A stretch of 64,000 bases of DNA, taken from positions 1 to 64,000 of the forward strand of contig JAEWIF010000003.1 in the NCBI GenBank assembly GCA_023387335.1. The letters run 5' to 3'. The notes under the pieces are model-generated. The model had not been told where the DNA came from. It saw nothing but the letters and a program-made list of their open reading frames with translations, and searched no databases. This document shows positions 53,105 through 61,773 of this stretch, one piece after another. This DNA comes from Pseudomonadota bacterium. Its GTDB lineage: Bacteria; Pseudomonadota; Gammaproteobacteria; Burkholderiales; Burkholderiaceae_C. The position numbers were made by a program, and so were the translations under genes. The first letter of the stretch is position 1, and each line of letters opens with the position of its first letter.

Positions 53105-55012
53105 TCAGGCTTCGGACGCCTCGATGTCGCTGGACAGCGCGAGCCAGCGCTCCTCGGCGGATTCCAGCTCCTCGGTGAGCGACTTGAGCTTGCGCCCGGC
53201 ATCGGCGATCTCGCCGGCCGGCAATCCCGCGGCGAGCCTCTGCTCGAGCGCTTCCTTGTCGGCCTGCAGCTGGGCCATGCGCTGCTCGGCCTGGGCCAGC
53301 TCTTTCTTCATCTGCTGCGCACGCGCCTTGGAAGGGCGGTTCACGACAGCCGCGGGTGCGGGCAAGGGCGCCGGAGCGGGGGCGACCGCCGCTGCGGCGG
53401 CCTCGACCTTGGCCGCTTCGCGCATCCGCTTGGCCTCGTCGAGCAGGTAGCGCTGGTAGTCGTCCAGGTCGCCGTCGAACGGCGCGACGCGGCCGCCGGC
53501 CACCAGCCAGAACTCGTCGCACACGGCGCGCAGCAGGGCCCGGTCGTGGCTGACCAGCAGCACAGTGCCTTCGAACTCGTTGAGCGCCACCGACAGCGCC
53601 TCGCGCGTGGCCAGGTCCAGGTGGTTGGTCGGTTCGTCCAGCAGCAGCAGGTTGGGGCGCTGCCACACGATCATGGCCAGCACCAGCCGCGCCTTCTCGC
53701 CGCCGCTCATGGTGCCGACCGGCTGCGCGACCATGTCGCCCGAGAAGTTGAAGCTGCCCAGGAAGTTGCGCAGCTCCTGTTCGCGGCCCGCCGGCCCGAC
53801 GTCGCGCGCCAGGCGGATCATGTGCTCCAGCGGATTGCTGTCCGACGACAGCACGTCCAGCTCCTGCTGCGCGAAGTAGCCGATGTGCAGGCCCTTGCCT
53901 TCGGTGATCTCGCCGCCCAGCGACGGGATCTCGCGCGCGATGGTCTTCACCAGCGTCGACTTGCCCTGGCCGTTGGCGCCCAGGATGCCGATGCGCTGGC
54001 CGGCCAGCACCGAGCGGTTGACGCCGCGCAGGATCGTTTTTTCGCCGTAGCCCAGTTGCGCATCGGTGATGGCCAGCATCGGATTGGGCAGGTTGGCCGG
54101 CTCCTTGAACTCGAAGCTGAACTCGGCTTCGGCCAGCACCGGCGCGATCTTCTCCATGCGCTCCAGCGCCTTGACCCGGCTTTGCGCCTGGCGCGCCTTG
54201 GAGGCCTTGGCCTTGAAGCGGTCGATGAACTTCTGCAGGTGCGCGATGCGGTCCTGCTGGCGGCTGAAGGCGGCCTGCTGCATCTCCAGCTGCTGGGCGC
54301 GCTGCAGCTCGAAGGCGCTGTAGTTGCCGCCGTAGCGCGTGAGCTTCGCGTTGTCGATGTGCAGGGTGACAGTCGTCACCGCGTCCAGGAACTCGCGGTC
54401 GTGGCTGATGACCACCATCGTGCCCGGGTAGCGCTGCAGCCAGGCTTCGAGCCAGACCAGCGCGTCCAGGTCCAGGTGGTTGGTGGGCTCGTCCAGCAGC
54501 AGCAGGTCGGACGGGCACATCAGCGCGCGCGCCAGCTGCAGGCGCATGCGCCAGCCGCCGGAGAAGCTGTTGACCGGCAGCTCGAGCTCGGCCACCTTGA
54601 AGCCCAGGCCGAGGATCAGCGCCTGGGCACGCGGCACGGCGTCGTGCTCGCCGGCATCGGCCAGGTCGGAGTGCGCGTGGGCGATGCGCATGCCGTCGTC
54701 GCCGGCTTCCGCCTCGGCCAGCTCGGCGCGCAGTTCCATCAGCCGCGTGTCGCCGCCCAGCACGAAGGCGGTGGCGCTCTCGTCGGTCTCCGGCATGTGC
54801 TGGGCGACCTGCGACAGCCGCCATTGCGCGGGCACCGAGAACTCGCCGGCGTCTTCGTGCAGGCTGCCGTTGAACAGGGCGAACAGGCTGGACTTGCCGG
54901 CGCCGTTGCGGCCCACGAGGCCGACCTTCTCGCCGGGGTTGAGGGTGGCCGAGACCTGGTCCAGCAGCACCTTGGTGCCGCGGCGCAGGGTGATGTTGCG
55001 CAGGGTGATCAT
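53105..55012 (-). CDS. ABC-F family ATPase (YheS-like)
   Basis: This 635-residue soluble protein has two ABC domains: Walker A GRNGAGKSS and GANGQGKST, signatures FSGGWRMRLQLARAL and MSGGEKARLVLAMIV, and two LLLDEPTNHLD Walker B motifs. They are joined by the ABC-F interdomain linker (about 235-310: ELQRAQQLEMQQAAFSRQQDRIAHLQKFIDRFKAKASKARQAQSRVKALERM). A C-terminal coiled coil completes it. ABC-F proteins act on stalled ribosomes; the length and tail fit the YheS subgroup. The start overlaps the prmB stop (ATGA). Confidence 0.93.
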   Translation of the reverse strand: MITLRNITLRRGTKVLLDQVSATLNPGEKVGLVGRNGAGKSSLFALFNGSLHEDAGEFSVPAQWRLSQVAQHMPETDESATAFVLGGDTRLMELRAELAEAEAGDDGMRIAHAHSDLADAGEHDAVPRAQALILGLGFKVAELELPVNSFSGGWRMRLQLARALMCPSDLLLLDEPTNHLDLDALVWLEAWLQRYPGTMVVISHDREFLDAVTTVTLHIDNAKLTRYGGNYSAFELQRAQQLEMQQAAFSRQQDRIAHLQKFIDRFKAKASKARQAQSRVKALERMEKIAPVLAEAEFSFEFKEPANLPNPMLAITDAQLGYGEKTILRGVNRSVLAGQRIGILGANGQGKSTLVKTIAREIPSLGGEITEGKGLHIGYFAQQELDVLSSDSNPLEHMIRLARDVGPAGREQELRNFLGSFNFSGDMVAQPVGTMSGGEKARLVLAMIVWQRPNLLLLDEPTNHLDLATREALSVALNEFEGTVLLVSHDRALLRAVCDEFWLVAGGRVAPFDGDLDDYQRYLLDEAKRMREAAKVEAAAAAVAPAPAPLPAPAAVVNRPSKARAQQMKKELAQAEQRMAQLQADKEALEQRLAAGLPAGEIADAGRKLKSLTEELESAEERWLALSSDIEASEA

Positions 55013-55878
55013 GAAGAGGAAAGCAGTGCCTCGCGCGTGAGCAGCAGCACCTGGTCGGCGCCGGCGCTGGTGTCCAGCCACACGGCTTCCAGGCGCGGAA
55101 AGGCGCGTTCGAAATGGGCGCGCTCGTTGCCGATCTCCAGCACGAGCACGGCGTGTTCGGTCATGCAGGCCGGCGCGTGGCGCAGCAGGCCGCGGACGAA
55201 GTCCATGCCGTCGGCACCGCCCGCCAGGGCGAAATCGGGCTCGGCGCGGAACTCCGGCGGCAGCGCGGACATGCTGTCGCTGTTGACGTACGGTGGGTTG
55301 CAGAGGATCAGGTCGTAGGGACCTTGCACCGATCGAAGGCCGTCCGACTCCAGCAGGCGGATGCGGCTTCCGAGGTGGTGCCGATCGACGTTGAGGCGGG
55401 CCACTTCCAGCGCGGGCGCCGAGAGGTCCGCGGCATCGACCTCGACTTCGGGCCAGGCCATCGCCGCCAGCACCGCCAGGCTGCCGTTGCCGGTGCACAG
55501 GTCCAGCACGCGCCGCGTGTGCTCGCCCAGCCAGGGATCGACGGTGCCGTCGGCCAGCAGTTCGGCGATGAAGCTGCGCGGAACGATGGCGCGCTCGTCC
55601 ACATGGAAGGGAACGCCCTGCAGCCACGCTTCGCCGGTCAGGTAGGCGGCGGGCTTGCGGGTGGCGATGCGTTGCTCGACGAGCGCCTGCACCTGCCGCA
55701 CCGGGTCGGCGGCGAGCGCGTCATCGGCGTGGTCGTCCAGCGCGTCCAGCGGCAGGCCGAGCTTCCACAGGACGAGCCAGGCGGCCTCGTCGAAGGCATT
55801 GGTGGTGCCGTGGCCGAAGGCGACGCCGGCTTGTTCGAGGCGCGCGGCGGCGGCTTCGATGAGTTCGATGACTGTCAT
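55009..55878 (-). CDS. prmB: Ribosomal protein uL3 glutamine methyltransferase
   Basis: This 289-residue SAM-dependent methyltransferase acts on a glutamine of uL3. It has an N-terminal helical domain and the Rossmann core with SAM motif VLDLCTGNGSLAVLAA and the catalytic LILCNPPYVNSDSM (NPPY). PrmB is separated from PrmC by the N-terminal FGHGTTNAFDEAAWLVLW and the RSFIAELL segment. The ATG at 55878 is preceded by the REP-like doublet. It is coupled to the downstream ABC-F gene by a 4-base overlap. Confidence 0.93.
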   Translation of the reverse strand: MTVIELIEAAAARLEQAGVAFGHGTTNAFDEAAWLVLWKLGLPLDALDDHADDALAADPVRQVQALVEQRIATRKPAAYLTGEAWLQGVPFHVDERAIVPRSFIAELLADGTVDPWLGEHTRRVLDLCTGNGSLAVLAAMAWPEVEVDAADLSAPALEVARLNVDRHHLGSRIRLLESDGLRSVQGPYDLILCNPPYVNSDSMSALPPEFRAEPDFALAGGADGMDFVRGLLRHAPACMTEHAVLVLEIGNERAHFERAFPRLEAVWLDTSAGADQVLLLTREALLSSS

Positions 55879-55891
55879 GGGAGAAGAGATG

Positions 55892-55976
55892 CCGTCATTC
55901 CCGCGGAGGCGGGAATCCAGAGCTTCCGCATTGTGCTGCGTGCCACCTTGGATCCCCGCGCTCGCGGGGATGACGG
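55892..55976. repeat. REP-like inverted doublet between prmB and dapE
   Basis: Two related units of about 29 bases face each other: the first (55892-55920) begins CCGTCATTCCCGCGGAGGCG, and the second (55948-55976) ends in the complement, GGGGATGACGG. Each unit also has its own small GC-rich palindrome (CCCGCnnnnGCGGG). This CGTCATTCCCGCG...GGAATCCAG family is dispersed in many proteobacterial genomes. The second unit ends exactly at the base before the dapE stop codon, so it may serve as transcription end or mRNA stabiliser. Confidence 0.8.
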
Positions 55977-57137
55977 TCAGGTGGGCTGTTCCAGCTGTTC
56001 CAGCAGCTCCAGCGTGCGCCGGTAGATGTCCTTCAACGGCTCGATGTCCGCCACCACCACATGTTCGTCGATCTTGTGGATGGTGGCGTTGACCGGTCCC
56101 AGTTCCACCACCTGCGGGCAGATCTGAGAGATGAAGCGGCCGTCGCTGGTGCCGCCGGTGGTCGACAGTTCCGGCCGGATGCCGGCGACCTCGCCGATGG
56201 CCTTCGTCGCCGCATCGACCAGCCGGCCGGGTCGCGTGAGGAAGGGCAGGCCGCCCAGCGTCCAGTCCAGCTGGTACTCCAGGCCGTGGCGGTCCAGCAC
56301 CTCGTGCACGCGGCCGCGCAGGGCGTCCGGCGTGCATTCGGTGGAGTAGCGGAAGTTGAAGTCCGCCACCACCGCGCCCGGGATGATGTTGGTGGCGCCG
56401 GTGCCGCCGTGGATGTTGCTGACCTGGAAGCTGGTGGGCTGGAAGAAGTCGTTGCCGCGGTCCCACTCGATCGCCGCGAGCTCGGCCAGCGCCGGCATCG
56501 CCTGGTGGATCGGGTTGCGGCCCAGCTGCGGATAGGCGATGTGGCACTGGATGCCACGGATGGTGAGCTTGCCCGACAGGCTGCCGCGGCGGCCGTTCTT
56601 GATCATGTCGCCCACGCGCGTGACGGAACTGGGCTCGCCGACGATGCAGAAGTCCAGCTTCTCGCCGCGCGCCTTGAGCTGCTCGCACACGACCACGGTG
56701 CCGTCGACCGCCGGGCCTTCCTCGTCGCTGGTGATCAGAAGCGCGAGCGACAGCGCGGGATCGGGCCGGGCCGCCAGGAACTCCTCCACCGCCACCACGA
56801 AGGCGGCGATCGACGTCTTCATGTCGGCCGCGCCGCGGCCGAAGAGCTTGCCGTCCCGGTGGGCCGGCACGAACGGGTCGCTGGTCCACTGATCGAGCGG
56901 CCCGGTGGGGACGACGTCGGTGTGGCCGGCGAACACGAGAGTGGGCGCGCCCGGCCTGGACGCGGTGCGCTTGGCCCAGAGGTTGGTGACGCGGAAGTCC
57001 GCCGGCCCGCTGACGATGGTTTCGCACTCGAAACCCAGGGGCTGCAGCCGCTCGCGCAGCAGCTGCTGGCAGCCGGCGTCATCGGGGGTGACCGAGCGGC
57101 GCGAAATCAGCTGCTCGGTGAGTTGCAGTGCCTTCAA
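55977..57137 (-). CDS. dapE: Succinyl-diaminopimelate desuccinylase
   Basis: This 386-residue M20-type zinc enzyme releases LL-diaminopimelate from its succinyl form for lysine and peptidoglycan. Metal-site motifs are intact: FAGHTDVVPTG, GRGAADMKTSIAAF, TSDEEGPAVDGT, IVGEPSSV and a late His in NATIHKIDEHV. The start is TTG at 57137, which gives a TTGA overlap with the pilU stop and the family N-terminus ALQLTEQLISRRSVTPDDAGC. No closer ATG exists. Confidence 0.94.
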   Translation of the reverse strand: MKALQLTEQLISRRSVTPDDAGCQQLLRERLQPLGFECETIVSGPADFRVTNLWAKRTASRPGAPTLVFAGHTDVVPTGPLDQWTSDPFVPAHRDGKLFGRGAADMKTSIAAFVVAVEEFLAARPDPALSLALLITSDEEGPAVDGTVVVCEQLKARGEKLDFCIVGEPSSVTRVGDMIKNGRRGSLSGKLTIRGIQCHIAYPQLGRNPIHQAMPALAELAAIEWDRGNDFFQPTSFQVSNIHGGTGATNIIPGAVVADFNFRYSTECTPDALRGRVHEVLDRHGLEYQLDWTLGGLPFLTRPGRLVDAATKAIGEVAGIRPELSTTGGTSDGRFISQICPQVVELGPVNATIHKIDEHVVVADIEPLKDIYRRTLELLEQLEQPT

Positions 57138-58294
57138 TGCTTGACGTCCAGCGTGATCTCGGTGAACGAAGGTTCGTCGGCCAGGTCTTCCTCGCTGGCG
57201 CCTTCTTCGGCCTGGGCCGCGCCGGCGCCGGGGCCGAAATCGTTCTGCAGGCGCCACTGCAGGTTGGTGGGGGAATCGGCGTTGGCGATGCCTTCCTTGC
57301 GGTCGACCACGCCGTCGACGATCAGTCGCGCGATGGCCTGCTCGAAGGTCTGCGAGCCCTCGGCCATGGACTTCTCCATCGCCTCCTTGACGCCGGAGAA
57401 GTCGCCTTTCTCGATCAGCTCGGACACCAGCTTGGTGTTGAGCATCACCTCCACCGCCGGCGCGCGGCCGCCGTGCACGGTGCGCAGCAGGCGCTGCGAG
57501 ACGACGCCCTTGAGCGCCGCCGCCAGGTCGCCCAGCATCGTGGGCCGCACCTCGACCGGGTAGAACGACAGGATGCGGTTCAGCGCCTGGTAGCTGTTGT
57601 TGGCGTGCATGGTGGCCAGGCACAGGTGGCCCGACTGGGCGTAGGCGATGGCGGCCGACATGGTCTCGCGATCGCGGATCTCGCCGATCAGGATGACGTC
57701 GGGCGCCTGGCGCAGCGCGTTCTTCAGCGCGGTCTGCATCGACTGCGTGTCGCTGCCCACCTCGCGCTGGTTGACCACCGACTTCTTGTTCTTGAACAGG
57801 AATTCGACCGGGTCCTCGATGGTCAGGATGTGGCCCGACGCCTTCTCGTTGCGGTAGTCCATCATCGCCGCCAGCGTGGTGCTCTTGCCGGCGCCGGTGG
57901 CGCCGACCATCAGCAGCAGGCCGCGCTTGGCCATGATCAGCTCGCCCAGGATCATGGGCACGTTGAGCGTTTCCAGCGCCGGGATGTCGGTGGTGATGTA
58001 GCGGATCACCGCGGCGTAGGTCCCGCGCTGGCGCATCGCGGAGAAACGGAAGTTGCCCACGCCCTCGATCGCGTGGGCCATGTTCAGTTCACCCGTTTCC
58101 TCCAGCTCGGTGATGCGCCGGGCCGGCAGCACTTCCGCCAGCAGCGCCCTGGGCGCGTCGGGCGGCAGCAGCTGGTTGTTGATCGGGACGCACTGGCCGT
58201 TGATCTTGATCAGGGCCGGTGCGTTGGCCGACAGGTAGACGTCCGACGCCTTCTTCTCGCCCATCAGGCGCAGGATGCGCTCCATCGTGCTCAT
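57134..58294 (-). CDS. pilU: Type IV pilus retraction ATPase PilU
   Basis: This cytoplasmic hexameric ATPase of 386 residues works with PilT in pilus retraction. It has Walker A GATGAGKSTT, Asp box HILTIEDPVEFL, Walker B LIGEIRDRET and His box HLCLATMHANNS. PilU rather than PilT identity rests on segments such as KSVVNQREVGSDT and EVMLNTKLVSELIEKGDFSGVKEAM, which match P. aeruginosa PilU. The ATG at 58294 is chosen; a GTG at 58306 sits directly on the AAGGAG ribosome site. It lies between dapD and dapE, with no pilT in the window. Confidence 0.92.
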   Translation of the reverse strand: MSTMERILRLMGEKKASDVYLSANAPALIKINGQCVPINNQLLPPDAPRALLAEVLPARRITELEETGELNMAHAIEGVGNFRFSAMRQRGTYAAVIRYITTDIPALETLNVPMILGELIMAKRGLLLMVGATGAGKSTTLAAMMDYRNEKASGHILTIEDPVEFLFKNKKSVVNQREVGSDTQSMQTALKNALRQAPDVILIGEIRDRETMSAAIAYAQSGHLCLATMHANNSYQALNRILSFYPVEVRPTMLGDLAAALKGVVSQRLLRTVHGGRAPAVEVMLNTKLVSELIEKGDFSGVKEAMEKSMAEGSQTFEQAIARLIVDGVVDRKEGIANADSPTNLQWRLQNDFGPGAGAAQAEEGASEEDLADEPSFTEITLDVKH

Positions 58295-58357
58295 TGCTTC
58301 GCTCACTCCTTCCGCGGATGACCAATGATCGCGGCTGCGCCCGCGAATGACAAATGA

Positions 58358-58381
58358 CAGATGCCGGAATCCGGCCGTCTG
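58358..58381 (-). terminator. Imperfect hairpin after dapD
   Basis: On the minus strand an imperfect CAGACGGCCGG / CCGGCATCTG stem with a 3-base loop lies about 33 bases after the dapD stop, followed by a moderately T-rich stretch. It could reduce read-through from dapD to pilU. It is weak evidence. Confidence 0.3.
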
Positions 58382-58414
58382 TGGTGCGCAGCCCGCACCC
58401 GCGTGGGCCTTTGC

Positions 58415-59239
58415 TTAGGGACGAAGCAGGTCGTTCAGGCTGGTCTTGGCCCGGGTCTGGGCGTCGACGCGCTTGACGATGATGGCCGCGTACAGGCTGT
58501 ACTTGCCGCCGTCCTTGGGCAGGCTGCCGGAGATGACCACCGAGCCGGCCGGGATGCGGCCGTAGCTCACCTCGCCGGTGGAGCGGTCGTAGATCGGGGT
58601 GCTCTGGCCGATGTACACGCCCATGGAGACCACCGAGTTCTCCTCGACGATCACGCCTTCCACGATCTCGGAGCGGGCGCCGATGAAGCAGTTGTCCTCG
58701 ATGATGGTCGGGTTCGCTTGCAGGGGCTCGAGCACGCCGCCCAGGCCCACGCCGCCGGACAGGTGCACGTTCTTGCCCACCTGGGCGCAGGAGCCGACGG
58801 TGGCCCAGGTGTCGACCATGGTGCCTTCGTCGACGTAGGCGCCGATGTTCACGTAGCTGGGCATCAGCACCGCGCCCTTGGCGATGTAGCTGCCGCGGCG
58901 GGCCACGGCCGGCGGCACCACGCGCACGCCGGTGGCCGCCATCTCCTCGGGCGAGAGGTGGGCGAACTTGGTCTGCACCTTGTCGAAGAAGGCCAGCTCG
59001 CCGGACTTCATCAGCTCGTTGTCCTTCAGGCGGAAGGACAGCAGCACGGCCTTCTTGATCCACTGGTGGACCGTCCACTTGCCCACCGCTTCGCGGGTGG
59101 CCACGCGCAGGCGGCCGTGGTTCAGTTCGGCGACGACGTGTTCGACCGCCTCGGTCACTTCCTTGGGAGCGGCCTTGGGGGAGAGGTTCGCGCGGTTTTC
59201 CCAGGCGGCGTCGATGGTCTGTTGCAGCTGTGCGGTCAT
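58415..59239 (-). CDS. dapD: Tetrahydrodipicolinate N-succinyltransferase
   Basis: This 274-residue trimeric left-handed beta-helix acyltransferase has hexapeptide repeats (about 105-215: GSYIAKGAVLMPSYVNIGAYVDEGTMVDTWATVGSCAQVGKNVHLSGGVGLGG). The DapD-specific N-terminal half includes VGKWTVHQWIKKAVLLSFRL. It makes the succinyl intermediate used by DapC and DapE, both in this cluster. It follows dapC by 8 bases. Confidence 0.96.
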   Translation of the reverse strand: MTAQLQQTIDAAWENRANLSPKAAPKEVTEAVEHVVAELNHGRLRVATREAVGKWTVHQWIKKAVLLSFRLKDNELMKSGELAFFDKVQTKFAHLSPEEMAATGVRVVPPAVARRGSYIAKGAVLMPSYVNIGAYVDEGTMVDTWATVGSCAQVGKNVHLSGGVGLGGVLEPLQANPTIIEDNCFIGARSEIVEGVIVEENSVVSMGVYIGQSTPIYDRSTGEVSYGRIPAGSVVISGSLPKDGGKYSLYAAIIVKRVDAQTRAKTSLNDLLRP

Positions 59240-59247
59240 GGAGGGAC

Positions 59248-60453
59248 TCAGGAGTGGTTCTTCTGGACGAATTGGACGATGCGTTGCGCGGCTTCCAGGC
59301 ATTCGGCGGCCTCGGCCACCAGGGCCATGCGCACGCGGCCGGCGCCGGGGTTGCGGCCGCCGCTCTCGCGGGCGAGATAACTGCCCGGCAAGACCGTGAC
59401 ATTGTATTGAGCCAGCAGCTCGCGGGCGAAAGCGGGGTCGTCGCCGCCGGGCACGCCGGCCCAGAGATAGAAGCTGGCGTCCGGCAACCGCACGTCCAGC
59501 ACCTTGGCCAGCACGGGCGTGACCTCGGCGAACTTGCGGCGGTACTCGGCGCGGTTGGCCACGACGTGGTCCTCGTCGCCCCAGGCCGCGATGCTGGCGG
59601 CCTGCACCGGCGGCGCCATCGCGCTGCCGTGGTAGGTGCGGTACAGCGCGAAGGCCTTGAGCAGCTGCGCGTCACCGGCCACGAAGCCGCTGCGCATGCC
59701 CGGCACGTTGCTGCGCTTGGACAGGCTGGTGAACGACACCAGCCGGCGGAAATCGGCGCGCCCGAGCTGGGCCGCCGCCTCCATGCCGCCCAGCGGCGGT
59801 TCGTCGCGGAAGTAGATCTCGCTGTAGCACTCGTCGGAGGCGATCACGAAGCCGTGGCGGTCCGACAGCTCGAACAGCTTGCGCCATTCGTCCAGCGGCA
59901 TCACCGCGCCCGTGGGGTTGCCCGGCGAGCACACGTACAGCAGCTGGGTGCGCGACCAGACCCCGGCCGGCACGCTGTCCCAGTCCACCGCGAAGTTGCG
60001 CGCGGGATCGGACGGCGCGTAGTACGTCTCGGCGCCGGCCAGCAGGGCCGCGCCTTCGTAGATCTGATAGAACGGATTGGGGCAGACCACCACCGGCTTC
60101 CTCGAGGGATCGATGACGGCCTGGGCGAAAGCGAACAGCGCCTCGCGCGAGCCGTTGACCGGCAGCACCTGCGTGGCGGCGTCCACCTGCAGCCCGTAGC
60201 GGCGCGACAGCCAGCCCGCGAACGCCTCGCGCAGCTTCGGCGTCCCGATCGTGGGCGGGTAGCCGGCCAGGTCGCTGCCCGGCGTTTCCATGGCCTGGGC
60301 CAGGGCCTGCTTGATGAAGGCGGGCGTGGCGTGCTTGGGCTCGCCGATGCCCAGGCTGATCGGGCGCAGGGAAGGATTCGGGGTCACGCCCGCGAACAAC
60401 TGCCGCAGCCGCTCGAAAGGGTAGGGCTGCAGGCGGGCCAGGAGGGGATTCAT
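59248..60453 (-). CDS. dapC: Succinyldiaminopimelate transaminase
   Basis: This 401-residue fold-type I PLP aminotransferase has the PLP lysine in SFTSLSKRSNVPGMRSG, the ISLGIGEPKHATPAFIKQAL N-terminal segment and CSPGNPTGAVMPLDEW. It supplies the step between DapD and DapE. It is the first gene of the dapC-dapD-pilU-dapE-prmB-ABC-F run and is divergent from a VOC gene 80 bases away. Confidence 0.93.
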   Translation of the reverse strand: MNPLLARLQPYPFERLRQLFAGVTPNPSLRPISLGIGEPKHATPAFIKQALAQAMETPGSDLAGYPPTIGTPKLREAFAGWLSRRYGLQVDAATQVLPVNGSREALFAFAQAVIDPSRKPVVVCPNPFYQIYEGAALLAGAETYYAPSDPARNFAVDWDSVPAGVWSRTQLLYVCSPGNPTGAVMPLDEWRKLFELSDRHGFVIASDECYSEIYFRDEPPLGGMEAAAQLGRADFRRLVSFTSLSKRSNVPGMRSGFVAGDAQLLKAFALYRTYHGSAMAPPVQAASIAAWGDEDHVVANRAEYRRKFAEVTPVLAKVLDVRLPDASFYLWAGVPGGDDPAFARELLAQYNVTVLPGSYLARESGGRNPGAGRVRMALVAEAAECLEAAQRIVQFVQKNHS

Positions 60454-60532
60454 GGGATGGGATTATCGCGGCCGCCTTGAAACGCCGAGCCGCGTGACTA
60501 TCCTTGGCTGCCCGTCCTCAAGGAGCATCGCC

Positions 60533-60913
60533 ATGCTGACCGAAAGCGCCGTCACCACCATGCTGCCCGTCGTCGACATGTCCCGAGCGAGGGAGTTCTA
60601 CGAGGGCAAGCTGGGCTTTCGCCCCGACGGCCCCAAGCCCGACGGCAAGGTGCTCTACCACCCCGGCGGCGCCACGCTGGCGCTGTTCCCCCGCGACACG
60701 GCCACCAAGGCCGAGCACACCGCGGTGAGCTTCGAGGTGAGCGACATCGATTCGACGGTCCGGCAGCTGGAGCAGGCGGGCGTGAAGTTCGAGGACTACG
60801 ACATGCCCGGCCTGAAGACCGAGAAGCACATCTGCGTGCTCGGCGCCGAGAAGGCCGCGTGGTTCTACGACACCGAGGGCAACTGCCTCTGCCTGCACCA
60901 GGAAACCGCCTGA
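60533..60913 (+). CDS. VOC-fold (glyoxalase/bleomycin-resistance-like) protein
   Basis: This 126-residue single-domain protein has paired beta-alpha-beta-beta-beta units: LPVVDMSRAREFYEGKLGFRPDG in the first half, AVSFEVSDIDSTVRQLEQAGVKFEDYD and AWFYDTEGNCLCLHQ in the second. Members bind metal and act as glyoxalases, dioxygenases or drug-binding proteins; which applies here is not clear. The start ATG has AAGGAG at 60520-60525, which fixes it over an upstream in-frame ATG. Confidence 0.9.
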   Translation: MLTESAVTTMLPVVDMSRAREFYEGKLGFRPDGPKPDGKVLYHPGGATLALFPRDTATKAEHTAVSFEVSDIDSTVRQLEQAGVKFEDYDMPGLKTEKHICVLGAEKAAWFYDTEGNCLCLHQETA

Positions 60914-61008
60914 TCCGCTCGCGGGCTCGGGTTTCCGGCTGACGCCACGGCGCTCCGGCGCGCCGCAAGCTGCCTGCTTCTCCCCACTTTCAGCGAAGGG
61001 TTCGAGGC

Positions 61009-61773
61009 ATGCAGCGTTTCGTGGACAAGGTCGTCATCGTCACCGGCGCCGGTTCGGGCATCGGCGAGGGCATAGCGCGGCGGTTCTCCGCCGAGGGCGC
61101 CTCGGTGGTGCTGGCCGGGCGCACGAAGGAGAAGCTGGACCGCGTCGCGGCCGACCTGCCGGCCGAGCGCACGCTGGTGAAGGTGTGCGACGTCTCGAAG
61201 TACCGCCAGGTCGAGTCCCTGGTCGAGGCGGCGCTGCGCCGCTTCGGCCGCCTCGACGTGATGGTCAACAACGCCGGCGTGGCGCCTGAAGGCAAGGTCA
61301 CCGAAGCCAGCCTGGAGGAGTGGGAAGAGACCATGGCGATCAACGCCGGCGGCGTGTTCCACGGCTGCCGCGCCGCCATGCCGCACCTGATCGGCAGCAA
61401 GGGCTGCATCGTCAACATGGCCTCGGTGTCGGGCCTGGGCGGCGACTGGGGGCTGTCGTTCTACAACGCGTCCAAGGGCGCGATCATCAACTTCACGCGG
61501 GCCCTGGCGCTGGACCACGGGCCGGACGGCGTGCGCGTCAACGCCGTCGCGCCCAGCTTCACGCTGACGCCGATGACCGAGGAGATGGTCGGCAACCGCG
61601 AGCTGCTCGCCAGGTTCCGCGAGCGCATGCCGCTCGGCCGCCCGGCCACGCCCGCCGAAGTCGCCGCCGTGGTCGCCTTCCTCGCGAGCCCGGACGCCGC
61701 CATGGTCACGGGCGTCTGCCTGCCGGTGGACGGCGGCGTCACGGCGTCCAACGGCCAGCCGTCGATGGCGTGA
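61009..61773 (+). CDS. Short-chain dehydrogenase/reductase
   Basis: This 254-residue classical SDR has the NAD(P) motif VTGAGSGIGEGIARRF, NNAG at about 87-90, catalytic Ser in MASVSGLGG, YxxxK as YNASK and a C-terminal FLASPDAAMVTGVCLPVDGGV. The residue after the second beta-strand region (AGRTKEKL) suggests NADP use. Substrate unknown. Its 3' end overlaps the convergent DUF72 gene by 35 bases. Confidence 0.92.
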   Translation: MQRFVDKVVIVTGAGSGIGEGIARRFSAEGASVVLAGRTKEKLDRVAADLPAERTLVKVCDVSKYRQVESLVEAALRRFGRLDVMVNNAGVAPEGKVTEASLEEWEETMAINAGGVFHGCRAAMPHLIGSKGCIVNMASVSGLGGDWGLSFYNASKGAIINFTRALALDHGPDGVRVNAVAPSFTLTPMTEEMVGNRELLARFRERMPLGRPATPAEVAAVVAFLASPDAAMVTGVCLPVDGGVTASNGQPSMA

